Made by a program: the position numbers and the translations under genes
Notes under the pieces: model-generated
The model's input: only the letters and a program-made list of their open reading frames with translations
What the model was told of the DNA's origin: nothing
Database searches by the model: none
Shown here: positions 6,873 to 14,556 of the stretch, piece after piece
Numbering within the stretch: the first letter of the stretch is position 1
Layout of the letters: every line of letters begins with the position of its first letter
Origin: Clostridiales bacterium
Lineage (GTDB): Bacteria > Bacillota > Clostridia > Oscillospirales > Acutalibacteraceae
Assembly (NCBI GenBank): GCA_014799585.1
Contig: JAAVHU010000032.1
Span: forward strand, 35,937 to 60,639
Reading direction: 5' to 3'
DNA: 24,703 bases

Positions 6873-6933
6873 GCATTTTTTCCCATTTATTAAACATTTT
6901 ATAAGAAATTGCTAAAAAATTAACGAAAATTAT

Positions 6934-8304
6934 TTATTCTGCTGACTTTTTATTACTCTTACGCAAAATGATAACAGGGATTAATGTTAATACTGCCACA
7001 ACAGCTGCTGCCCAGAACATAACATTGCCCGGTGCAGAGGTTACAACATTGTATTCGTTTGTATATGTAATCTTTGAGAAACGGCAAACAATGTTTCCGA
7101 TAAACGGACCAACAATCATAGGAATAAGCACGTAGAAAATAATTCTGATACCCTGAAATGAACCAACCTTGCCCTCAGGCATATAATCACGAACAGAAGC
7201 GTTCATTGCAATACCAAGCAAAGCCCAGCCAAGAAGGGCAGGAACAGCACAGATAAAGAACACAACGATATTCTTTGCAAAGCCTGCTGCAAGAAGACCA
7301 ACAAAGTAAACAACAACTGAAACTACCGTAAACTTCTCCTTACCGAGCTTATCCATTAATTTACCTGCTGAAATCACAACTGCAACAGCGATTATAACAA
7401 CAACTGCGGCAACTGCCATAATTGCAGGCGTTAAGGAAGCAAGCACATTATCAAGGCTGAAATTCATAACCTTGCCAAGATAAATAAATATGTATGGGAA
7501 GAATACCTGAAAGGCTGTTGCTGTGCAGCAGTTTGCAGAAAGAGCAAGATAAAGTTTTTTGTTTTCCTTAAGCACAGACGGCTTAAAGCCGTAAAGCAAA
7601 TCTTTCAAAAAGGAGCCGGTCTGCTCAGTCTGAACATTGCTGTCCTTAATCGTAATCAAGCCAATAATACCGCAAAGTGTTACAATAGCACCAAGGCCGA
7701 TAAAGATAACATCATAGCCAATACTTTCAACAGCACCTGCAAGGCCCATAACACCTGCTGTTGCAACAAGCGGAAGAAGTGTTAAAACGCTTTCAACCGT
7801 TGCTCTGTTGTGCGTATTGGTAACATCAGTTACCCACGCATTGAACGCCGCATCATTACCCGTTGAGCCGATGAAAGACATTATGCAGTCCATAACAATA
7901 ACCATTGCAACAGTTACGGTTAAAATTTTAACCTCATCTGTAAGATTAAACAGCTCGGCCGTATGATCTCTTGAAATCACACCGAAACTTGCGGTTACAA
8001 TACCCCAAAGGATATATCCGATTGAAATAAACGGCTTGCGCTTTCCAATTTTATCACTTAAGGTTCCCATAAAAAACGTTGCAACAACAGTGAATGCAGC
8101 ACTTGCAGCAACCATTGTGCTGATCGCACTCATAACATCAATTGAGCCATTTACGGCTTCCTGCGTTGCACCGTTATAAATTGAATTATAAAGGAAGGTG
8201 TTGAAAAACATATTTTCAACAGCCCACGCAATCTGACCCATAAATCCAAACAGGATTATGTTCAGCCAGATACGTCCACCAAGTTTTGCTTTATTATTTT
8301 CCAT
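6934..8304 (-). CDS. Major facilitator superfamily transporter, substrate unknown
   Basis: 456 aa with about 12 hydrophobic segments. The loop 2-3 signature of MFS carriers is seen as GTLSDKIGKRKPF (about 79-91), and a partial copy in the second half as AGKLMDKLGKEKF. Overall layout, including the N-terminal WAVENMFFN, resembles the GPH/SLC45-like branch that often carries sugars or glycosides, but the substrate cannot be read from sequence. An in-frame extension reaches 8484, but it would overlap the terminator and the kinase gene. The ATG at 8304 has AGGGGG upstream and a near-perfect promoter, so it is chosen. No clear terminator is seen after the stop. Confidence 0.88.
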   Translation of the reverse strand: MENNKAKLGGRIWLNIILFGFMGQIAWAVENMFFNTFLYNSIYNGATQEAVNGSIDVMSAISTMVAASAAFTVVATFFMGTLSDKIGKRKPFISIGYILWGIVTASFGVISRDHTAELFNLTDEVKILTVTVAMVIVMDCIMSFIGSTGNDAAFNAWVTDVTNTHNRATVESVLTLLPLVATAGVMGLAGAVESIGYDVIFIGLGAIVTLCGIIGLITIKDSNVQTEQTGSFLKDLLYGFKPSVLKENKKLYLALSANCCTATAFQVFFPYIFIYLGKVMNFSLDNVLASLTPAIMAVAAVVVIIAVAVVISAGKLMDKLGKEKFTVVSVVVYFVGLLAAGFAKNIVVFFICAVPALLGWALLGIAMNASVRDYMPEGKVGSFQGIRIIFYVLIPMIVGPFIGNIVCRFSKITYTNEYNVVTSAPGNVMFWAAAVVAVLTLIPVIILRKSNKKSAE

Positions 8305-8310
8305 AAATAT

Positions 8311-8340
8311 TTCCCCCTTATAGTTTATTATGAAGGGGAA
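8311..8340. promoter_or_regulatory. Dyad flanking the MFS -10 box
   Basis: TTCCCCCTT (8311-8319) and AAGGGGAA (8333-8340) form an inverted repeat around the -10 hexamer. One arm is upstream of the predicted start point, so this would act as DNA, not RNA. The arm nearer the gene is also the ribosome site, which could explain part of the match. Confidence 0.4.
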
Positions 8341-8355
8341 CGCGTTATTTGTCAA
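8327..8355 (-). promoter_or_regulatory. Sigma-A promoter for the MFS gene
   Basis: Minus strand TTGACA (8350-8355), 17 bases, CATAAT (8327-8332). It separates the transporter from the two-component operon, so the transporter is its own transcription unit. Confidence 0.85.
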
Positions 8356-8361
8356 TAAAAA

Positions 8362-8388
8362 TTTTACAAAGAATATTCTGTTGTAAAA
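8362..8388. promoter_or_regulatory. Operator-like inverted repeat upstream of the MFS promoter
   Basis: TTTTACAA (8362-8369) and TTGTAAAA (8381-8388) are exact complements. The 11 bases between them contain the palindrome GAATATTC (8371-8378), nearly concentric with the arms. It ends six bases upstream of the -35 box, a typical activator position. Confidence 0.5.
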
Positions 8389-8401
8389 AACACAGTAAAA
8401 A

Positions 8402-8424
8402 GCCTTCCCCTTAAAGGGGAAGGC
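8402..8424 (-). terminator. Intrinsic terminator of the two-component operon
   Basis: Read leftward: GCCTTCCCC, five-base loop, GGGGAAGGC, then TTTTT. It lies 13 bases after the histidine kinase stop codon. Confidence 0.88.
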
Positions 8425-8437
8425 ATAATGGTATCTT

Positions 8438-10909
8438 TTATTGCTTCGGCAGTTTAACAGTTGCTTTAAATAAATCACCATCAATGGTAATGATAAGCTC
8501 GCCGTTATTCAGTCTGCAAAGCTCTTTTGCGATTGAAAGTCCCAGTCCGTTTCCGTCCTGGCTTCTGGACTGATCACCTCTAACAAATCTTTCGGTTAAT
8601 TCATCAGCAGTAATATTAAGCTGTTCCTTTGAAATGTTTTTAATTTCAAAATATCCATAACGCATATCCGAATAAACGCGTGCATAAATACGTGAACCAG
8701 GAGCAGAATACTTTCTTGCATTGGAAAGCAGATTTTCAAAAACGCGGTAAATCTTTGTTCCGTCTGCCATAACGATATGCTTATCAGCAGGCTCTTCAAA
8801 AATAATCTGAAGATTGTTTTTCTCAATATCTGCCGTTTCCTCAACAATTGCCTGTGTTGCAAGTTCATTCAGATTAAGCAGGGTTTTATTGATTGTAACA
8901 TTGCCTGTTGAAACTTTTGAAGCTTCAATCAAATCTTCAATCAGTCTTTTCAGCTTATTGGATTTTTCAGCTATAACAGCCATATATTTCTTTGCATCCT
9001 CATCCTCAATATCGCATTTCTGAAGCAAATCAATATAATTGATAACAGAGGTAAGCGGTGTTTTCAAATCGTGGGAAACATTTGTTATAAGTTCTGTTTT
9101 TGTGCGTTCATCCTTAACAGCCTTTACAACTGCCTTCTGCAATTGAGCATTTGTTGATTCAAGGCTGTCTGCAAGAATTTTAAGGCTCTGCGGAAGCGTA
9201 TCTGTGTTATAAGGCAATGGCTCGCCCTTTTCACTTGCAGAAATAATATCATCAAGTGATTTCATATACTTCACTGCTTTGTAAACAAGATAGCCGTCTG
9301 CACCAAGCACAACAATCGAACCAAGGAAACCGCAGAAATTTGCAAAGCCATCCCATGAAGCGAAAAGCAGAATGATAATACCCAGCGACACAAGATTGAA
9401 TAATGTATACAAAACAACAGCCGGAACAGACCTTTTATGAAGCCTCTTTGGTCTAAAGGCATAGCTGCCAAGTGCTCTTGCAATTCCGTTCAAAACCTTT
9501 CCAATAACTTTGAAAGCTCCGAGAACGAACCATTTTAATCCTTTGAAAATTAAAACAAGAAGTTTAACAATCAGAAGTTTTGAGAAAACAGGATAACCTG
9601 CCTTTATTGCTCTTGAAAGCGAAGTTGCAAAACTTAAAACCATAAGCCAAATGAGCATTGACGCTGCACATATAGCGGCAACGCACCAAGAAGAGCTGTA
9701 AAATCTTTCTTCAACACCTCGATAGTTACTAAGCCAACCGCCGTGTTCAAATAAATAAGAATGTTCTGCAACAAGAAGAGCTACACCGATAACGGAAAAT
9801 GCAACAGCCGTTCCCATTAATGCAAAATGCAAATCAAAAGGCATTTTATCAAGTTTTGCCATTGAAAGCTCGCCATCCTTATGCCCTGCAATACGGCAGG
9901 AAACAACTGCAAGCAGAATTAAAGCCACAACAGAAATAACAATATTTATACAAACAGTATTGAAATTTATGTTTTCTGCTTCACAATAATTATTATAAAC
10001 ATCTCTGCAACTGTCTTCCTCACTAAATTCGGAATTCATCTGAATATAAAGGCTAAAATCATTACACGAGCTGTTAAACCCATAAAACACTGTATTTTCA
10101 AGGCTGTCGCTTGTGTAATAACCCCTGCCCGCAGGCTCAAATGCAATGCTGTCGCCCTCTCCGTTTTTAACACTCTGAACAAATGCTTCTCTGTTTGTTG
10201 TAACATTTGTTATAACTTTTCCATCTGTATTCACACCGTAATACAGAATATTTTTCAAAGCGGAGTAATCATAACCATGGTAATAGTAATCGGGATCTCT
10301 TGTTGGATTCTGGCTGTAATATTCGCTGGCAACCCATTCACGGACTGCGTCCTCGCTATGACCGAAATTTATTCCTTTATCACTGTCTTCTGCATTAACA
10401 ATGCTTTTGTCATACAGCATATATTTCGTATAGAAATATCCATCATCACCGCAATAAAAATATCTGCCGTCTGTAAGCTGACCTACAGTGTTTCGTTGCC
10501 CGCAATAATAATCATACGCAGTTTCATAATCATAATAAAAATAATCATCAGCATCGTCAGGTAAAAGCTCCTGCACTTCTTTGCTGTCAATACGGCTTTC
10601 TTCTGCACCCTTCAGATATTCGGCATAAAAAGCATCAAAATATTTATCCATTTCTGCCACTCTTGCATCATAGGTTAAATCATGCTCAATGGACTCCACA
10701 GTCTGATCCATAATTTGCCTGAAAGGATCAGTATCGTAAAAGCTTGTTGTTTCCTCTTTAAAAATATCTTCACCGTAAAACGGCACAAACCTTACAAGCT
10801 GAACCACATTAAGCATTAAGCACGCAACCATAAGAAGCGCAAGCAAAACGCACAACAGCTTATTTCCATTACTGTATTTATATTTTTTCCACTTTGTATC
10901 CAAGACCAT
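8438..10909 (-). CDS. Large membrane sensor histidine kinase
   Basis: 823 aa. A first membrane helix (about 17-38) is followed by an outer domain of about 280 residues (41-318) unusually rich in tyrosine and aspartate, with five cysteines. Then come five further hydrophobic stretches (about 320-340, 362-382, 406-428, 495-516, 523-545), a HAMP-like linker and the kinase core. The H-box is NVSHDLKTPLTS with phospho-acceptor H613; the N-box is ENLLSNARKYS (about 725-735); the G-box is GNGLGLS (786-792). It phosphorylates the partner regulator encoded just upstream. The ATG overlaps the regulator's end by 32 bases, with AAGGTGG in front, implying translational coupling. The multi-pass layout between sensor and kinase is uncommon; the stimulus is unknown. 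Confidence 0.92.
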   Translation of the reverse strand: MVLDTKWKKYKYSNGNKLLCVLLALLMVACLMLNVVQLVRFVPFYGEDIFKEETTSFYDTDPFRQIMDQTVESIEHDLTYDARVAEMDKYFDAFYAEYLKGAEESRIDSKEVQELLPDDADDYFYYDYETAYDYYCGQRNTVGQLTDGRYFYCGDDGYFYTKYMLYDKSIVNAEDSDKGINFGHSEDAVREWVASEYYSQNPTRDPDYYYHGYDYSALKNILYYGVNTDGKVITNVTTNREAFVQSVKNGEGDSIAFEPAGRGYYTSDSLENTVFYGFNSSCNDFSLYIQMNSEFSEEDSCRDVYNNYCEAENINFNTVCINIVISVVALILLAVVSCRIAGHKDGELSMAKLDKMPFDLHFALMGTAVAFSVIGVALLVAEHSYLFEHGGWLSNYRGVEERFYSSSWCVAAICAASMLIWLMVLSFATSLSRAIKAGYPVFSKLLIVKLLVLIFKGLKWFVLGAFKVIGKVLNGIARALGSYAFRPKRLHKRSVPAVVLYTLFNLVSLGIIILLFASWDGFANFCGFLGSIVVLGADGYLVYKAVKYMKSLDDIISASEKGEPLPYNTDTLPQSLKILADSLESTNAQLQKAVVKAVKDERTKTELITNVSHDLKTPLTSVINYIDLLQKCDIEDEDAKKYMAVIAEKSNKLKRLIEDLIEASKVSTGNVTINKTLLNLNELATQAIVEETADIEKNNLQIIFEEPADKHIVMADGTKIYRVFENLLSNARKYSAPGSRIYARVYSDMRYGYFEIKNISKEQLNITADELTERFVRGDQSRSQDGNGLGLSIAKELCRLNNGELIITIDGDLFKATVKLPKQ

Positions 10910-11567
10910 ACACCACCTTAATATATTTCGGGTCTTTCGGATTAATCTCTATCTTTTCTCTTATGTTTTTAATATGTACCGTAACTGTTTTTTCTGAACG
11001 GAAGGACGGTTCATTCCAAACCGCTTCATAAATCTGACCTGAGGAAAGCACCCTGCCAAGATTTTTGCAAAGATATTCAAGAATCATATATTCCGTTGCT
11101 GTCATTTTAATGCTTTCGCCGTCAACAGAAACGGTTTTGGCATCTGTATCAACAATCAGACCGCCCGTAACAATCTGCGTGTCTTTTTTAACAAAGCCTG
11201 AAAAAGAAATATATCTTCTGATTTGAGATTTAACCCTTGCAACAAGCTCAAGCGGATTAAACGGCTTGGTAACATAATCATCCGCACCAAAGCCAAGGCC
11301 TGCAATCTTATCTGTATCTTCCGATTTAGCGGAAAGCATAATAATCGGAAAATTATGCTTTTCTCTGATTTTCAGTGTTGCCTGCAAGCCGTCCATTTTC
11401 GGCATCATAATATCAAGCACAAGGCAATGAATTTCATTTTTCTCTATAATATCAAGTGCCTCTAAGCCGTTTTCTGCTTTAAGAACATTATAGCCCTCTA
11501 ACTTAAGATAAATCTCTATTGAATCAAGAATAGCTTTATCATCATCGCAAACAAGTATTGTTTCCAT
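10878..11567 (-). CDS. OmpR/PhoB-family response regulator
   Basis: 229 aa. The receiver domain has the acidic pocket D8-D9-D10, phospho-acceptor D52 in LVLDIMMPKMDG, S79 and K101 in VTKPF. The C-terminal winged-helix DNA-binding domain (about 130-229) contains TATEYMILEYLCKN and VHIKNIREKIE. A GTG nine bases upstream (11576) sits inside the GGGAG ribosome site, so the ATG at 11567, eight bases from it, is preferred. First gene of the operon with the overlapping kinase. Close relatives are VanR-like; targets cannot be told, though the neighbouring MFS promoter with its dyads is a natural candidate. Confidence 0.95.
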   Translation of the reverse strand: METILVCDDDKAILDSIEIYLKLEGYNVLKAENGLEALDIIEKNEIHCLVLDIMMPKMDGLQATLKIREKHNFPIIMLSAKSEDTDKIAGLGFGADDYVTKPFNPLELVARVKSQIRRYISFSGFVKKDTQIVTGGLIVDTDAKTVSVDGESIKMTATEYMILEYLCKNLGRVLSSGQIYEAVWNEPSFRSEKTVTVHIKNIREKIEINPKDPKYIKVVYGLGYKVEKI

Positions 11568-11619
11568 CCATATCACTCCCTTTCAGTATTCTAACATATT
11601 ATCAACATAAGATAAACCC

Positions 11620-11635
11620 GTTAAGTATATTTAAC
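11620..11635. promoter_or_regulatory. Dyad GTTAA-N6-TTAAC upstream of the regulator gene
   Basis: A perfect inverted repeat about 55 bases before the regulator start codon. It could be an autoregulatory site. No convincing -35/-10 pair was found beside it; TAGAAT (minus strand, about 11588-11593) is a possible -10 only. Confidence 0.35.
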
Positions 11636-11680
11636 ATCAACAAAATTCAAATGAAGTAATGGAAAAGTAAAGAAAAAATA

Positions 11681-11707
11681 AAAAAGCACGGAAAACCCGT
11701 GCTTTTT
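11681..11707 (-). terminator. Intrinsic terminator after metY
   Basis: AAAAAGCACGG, five bases, CCGTGCTTTTT. Read leftward it is followed by a run of T interrupted by one A, and it lies 17 bases after the metY stop. Confidence 0.88.
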
Positions 11708-11724
11708 CTATACATATTAATATA

Positions 11725-12993
11725 TTAAATTTGGTCAAGTGCCTGCTGAATATCCTCAATAATATCCTCTGCTGCTTCAATACCGCAGGAAAATCTGATT
11801 AAATCAGCTGTTACACCTGCTTCAACAAGCTCTTCATCCGTAAGCTGGCGATGTGTTGAAGATGCAGGGTGCAAACAACAGGTGCGTGCATCTGCAACAT
11901 GCGTTACGATAGCGGCAAGTTTTAAGCTGTTCATAAACTTAACACCTGCTTCTCTTCCGCCCTTAACACCGAAGGAAACAACACCGCAGGTGCCGTTTGG
12001 CATATATTTCTGCGCAATATCATACTGGCTGTCGCCCTCAATCATCGGACATTTAACCCAAGTAATCTTTTCATTATTCTTAAGATATTCGGAAACCTTT
12101 TTTGCATTTTCACAATGGCGTGCCATTCTTAAATGCAGGCTTTCCAAACCAACATTCAAAAGAAATGCATTGTTCGGAGCAGGAATAGAGCCCAAATCTC
12201 TCATAAGCTGAACGGTTGCCTTTGTTATATAAGCAGCCTCGCCGAAATCTTTTGAATAGGTTAAACCGTGATAGCTTTCATCAGGTGTGGTAAGACCGGG
12301 GAATTTATCATTCTGTTCCCAATTGAACTTACCGCTGTCTACAATAGCTCCGCCGATTGTTGAAGCATGGCCTTCCATATATTTGGTTGTTGAATGTGTA
12401 ACAATATCACAGCCAAATTCAAACGGACGGCAGTTGATAGGCGTTGCAAAGGTGTTATCCATAATAAGCGGAATGCCGTTTTCGTGGGCAACCTCTGCAA
12501 AAAGCTCTATATCCAAAATATCAAGGCTTGGATTTGAAATGGTTTCACCGAAGATACATTTTGTATTCGGCTGAATTGCAGCCTGAATTTCCTCTTTGGT
12601 TGCTCTTGGAGAAACAAATGTAAAATCAATGCCAAGCTTTCTCATTGTAACATTGAAAAGATTGTATGTTCCGCCATAGATAGCAGAGCTTGAAACAACG
12701 TGGTCGCCTGCCTGCGCAATGTTGAAAACAGCATAAAAGTTTGCTGCCTGACCTGATGAGGTAAGCATACCTGCCACACCGCCCTCTAACAGAGCAATTT
12801 TAGCAGCCGCATAATCGCAGGTTGGATTTTGAAGCCTTGAATAAAAATAGCCGGATGCCTTTAAATCAAACAAATCGCCCATTTCTTCGCTTGTGTCATA
12901 TTTAAATGTTGTGCTTTGCACAATGGGAATAACCCTTGGCTCACCGTTTTTCGGCTTGTAAGCACCTTGAACACATAAAGTATCTAATTTCAT
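11725..12993 (-). CDS. metY: O-acetylhomoserine sulfhydrylase (PLP-dependent)
   Basis: 422 aa, the length typical of MetY and longer than cystathionine gamma-synthases. The PLP lysine is K204 in THSTTKYMEGH. Other cofactor and substrate segments are SRLQNPT (52-58), SSGQAAN (79-85), DNTFATP (179-185) and RFSCGIE near the end. It makes homocysteine (or, with methanethiol, methionine) from O-acetylhomoserine and sulfide in the cytoplasm. AGGGAG precedes the ATG. It begins 22 bases after the stop of the homoserine-kinase-like gene and shares its transcript. No S-box, T-box or SAM riboswitch is visible upstream. Confidence 0.93.
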   Translation of the reverse strand: MKLDTLCVQGAYKPKNGEPRVIPIVQSTTFKYDTSEEMGDLFDLKASGYFYSRLQNPTCDYAAAKIALLEGGVAGMLTSSGQAANFYAVFNIAQAGDHVVSSSAIYGGTYNLFNVTMRKLGIDFTFVSPRATKEEIQAAIQPNTKCIFGETISNPSLDILDIELFAEVAHENGIPLIMDNTFATPINCRPFEFGCDIVTHSTTKYMEGHASTIGGAIVDSGKFNWEQNDKFPGLTTPDESYHGLTYSKDFGEAAYITKATVQLMRDLGSIPAPNNAFLLNVGLESLHLRMARHCENAKKVSEYLKNNEKITWVKCPMIEGDSQYDIAQKYMPNGTCGVVSFGVKGGREAGVKFMNSLKLAAIVTHVADARTCCLHPASSTHRQLTDEELVEAGVTADLIRFSCGIEAAEDIIEDIQQALDQI

Positions 12994-13015
12994 AATTTTC
13001 TCCCTAAATTTTTAA

Positions 13016-14227
13016 TCAATCGTTAATAAAATGAGCCATAATGCCTGGGCCGAAGTCAATAAAGTTTCCTGTATTTGCGGCAGTTTCCTCAGTGATTGTT
13101 TCAACGCCCTCAACTTCCCTTTTCTTATGATAAATAAGATAAGGAACAGGATCAGAAGCGTGCGTTCTTGTTACAATCGGAGTTGGATGATCAGGAAGCA
13201 CCATAATCTTATAATCATCATACTTCTTAAGTCCCTCAAATAAAATTGGAAGCACTCTTTCATCAATCATTTCAATTGCACGAACCTTGTTTTCAGGTTC
13301 ATTTCTGTGGCCGCATTCATCAGTAGCTTCAAAATGGATATAAACTAAATCGTTTCTTTCCAATATATCAAGTCCAGCCTTTGCCTTGCCTTCAAAATTC
13401 GTATCTATATATCCTGTTGCACCCTCAACCTCGGCAACTTCCATTTCAGCACAGCCGCCGATACCTTTAATAAGGTCAACAGCAGAAACAACGCCGCCTT
13501 TAATACCTGTAACCTCTTCAAATGGGCTGAAAGCAGGTCTTGTGCCTTCGCCCCAGAGCCAGATTGAGTTTGCAGGGCGTTTGCCGTTGGCTTTTCTTGC
13601 AACATTAACAGGGTGATCCTTTAAAATATCATAAGACTTTTTCATCATTTCAATAAGCGGCTTTGCATTCTCGCTTGTTGAAAGATACTCGGTAATCACC
13701 TTGCCTGTAATATCATGAGGAGGTGTCATTTTACCCAAATCGGTTGTGCCGTTATCCCAAATCAGGCAATGGCGGTAAGAAACGCCTGAATAGAATTTGA
13801 AAACATCATTTCCAAGCTCTGCTTCAATTGTTTTAATGATTTCCTCTGCCTCTTCTGTTGAAATATCATCAGCACAGTAATCCTCAATTGTTTTTTCCTC
13901 ATAAGGCTTATCATCTTCTGAAAGTGTAACAAGATTGCATCTTAAGGAAACATCGGTTTTCTTCATATCAATGCCGATAGAAGCAGCTTCAAGCGGACTT
14001 CTGCCTGTATAATATTTCATAGGATCAAAGCCCATAACGCTCATATTTGCAACATCAGAGCCCGGCTTTAATCCCTCAGCAACCGTACGCACCAAGCCAA
14101 CCTCGGCACGCTGAGCAAGATAATCAAGATTTGGCTTTTTTGCAACCATCATAGGTGTTTTACCGTCAAGAGCAGGAACAGGATAATCTGCCATACCATC
14201 ATAAAGAACAACTACATATTTCATCAT
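13016..14227 (-). CDS. COG3635 phosphoglycerate-mutase-like enzyme, probable homoserine kinase
   Basis: 403 aa of the alkaline-phosphatase superfamily. Metal-site aspartate D10 is in VVLYDGMADYP, the phospho-acceptor serine is probably S57 in GLKPGSDVANMSVMG, and later metal ligands sit in HFEATDECGHRNEP and VLPDHPTP. The same family contains archaeal-type cofactor-independent phosphoglycerate mutase (ApgM) and a bacterial subgroup (the TIGR02535 family) proposed to be a homoserine kinase replacing ThrB. Position directly before metY favours homoserine kinase, as both act at the homoserine branch point. GGAGG lies five bases before the first ATG and eight before the second (14224); either could be used. 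No strong promoter was found between it and the repeat cluster upstream. Confidence 0.85.
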   Translation of the reverse strand: MMKYVVVLYDGMADYPVPALDGKTPMMVAKKPNLDYLAQRAEVGLVRTVAEGLKPGSDVANMSVMGFDPMKYYTGRSPLEAASIGIDMKKTDVSLRCNLVTLSEDDKPYEEKTIEDYCADDISTEEAEEIIKTIEAELGNDVFKFYSGVSYRHCLIWDNGTTDLGKMTPPHDITGKVITEYLSTSENAKPLIEMMKKSYDILKDHPVNVARKANGKRPANSIWLWGEGTRPAFSPFEEVTGIKGGVVSAVDLIKGIGGCAEMEVAEVEGATGYIDTNFEGKAKAGLDILERNDLVYIHFEATDECGHRNEPENKVRAIEMIDERVLPILFEGLKKYDDYKIMVLPDHPTPIVTRTHASDPVPYLIYHKKREVEGVETITEETAANTGNFIDFGPGIMAHFIND

Positions 14228-14288
14228 TTTGTCCTCCCAAAAATATAAAATATTTTTATTTATATCATTTTACAAAATCAAGAAAATT

Positions 14289-14412
14289 CCACTGCCGTGG
14301 AGGGCATTACTTTCTTTTGGTTGAAAAGAAAGTAATCAAAGAAACAATTCAAGGGGGTTCGTTTGCGACTGCTCACAGTGTGAGATAAAAGGAGCAAAAA
14401 AACTGGCAGTGG
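14289..14412. repeat. Nested inverted-repeat element (MITE-like)
   Basis: Ends in perfect 8-bp inverted repeats CCACTGCC (14289-14296) and GGCAGTGG (14405-14412). Inside are ATTACTTTCTTTT/AAAAGAAAGTAAT (14306-14336, 13 perfect bp, five-base loop) and CTCAC/GTGAG (14372-14384). No convincing coding frame runs through it. The look is that of a short non-autonomous mobile or REP-type repeat; no target-site duplication could be made out. Confidence 0.6.
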
Positions 14413-14413
14413 T

Positions 14414-14451
14414 CAAAATTTAAAACCACATAAAAGTGGTTTTAAATTTTG
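14414..14451. repeat. 16-bp perfect inverted repeat
   Basis: CAAAATTTAAAACCAC (14414-14429), six-base loop, exact complement (14436-14451). It directly adjoins the nested element and may be part of the same unit. No T-run follows on either strand, so it is not a standard terminator. Confidence 0.75.
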
Positions 14452-14507
14452 GGAACCACAACACGATAAAACGCTTCCAAATCCCCTTAAAAATCCCCTT
14501 TGCTTCG

Positions 14508-14537
14508 TGCGGCGGCGTACAACGCACACTCGCCGCA
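14508..14537. repeat. GC-rich inverted repeat before the purL stop
   Basis: TGCGGCG (14508-14514) and CGCCGCA (14531-14537) enclose GCGT-ACA-ACGC. This is one of the most GC-rich patches in the window. Just left of it, AATCCCCTT occurs twice in close tandem (14480-14500). It lies about 20 bases after the purL stop and could act as a poor 3' hairpin for that gene. Confidence 0.6.
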
Positions 14538-14556
14538 GAATACACAAAGTTAAACT

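Noticed and set aside
8402..8424. CCTTCCCC palindrome as another copy of the dispersed repeat
   Set aside because: Its position and T-run fit a simple terminator for the kinase operon.
8305..8484. 60-codon N-terminal extension of the MFS transporter frame
   Set aside because: It overlaps the kinase gene, the kinase terminator and the transporter's own promoter; the ATG at 8304 has a proper ribosome site.
12994..14290. SAM or T-box riboswitch for metY
   Set aside because: The upstream gene fills the space, and nothing resembling these RNAs lies before it.
14155..14388. Short plus-strand frame across the start of the homoserine-kinase-like gene and the repeat
   Set aside because: It overlaps a real gene on the other strand, has no ribosome site, and its second half is palindromic repeat.
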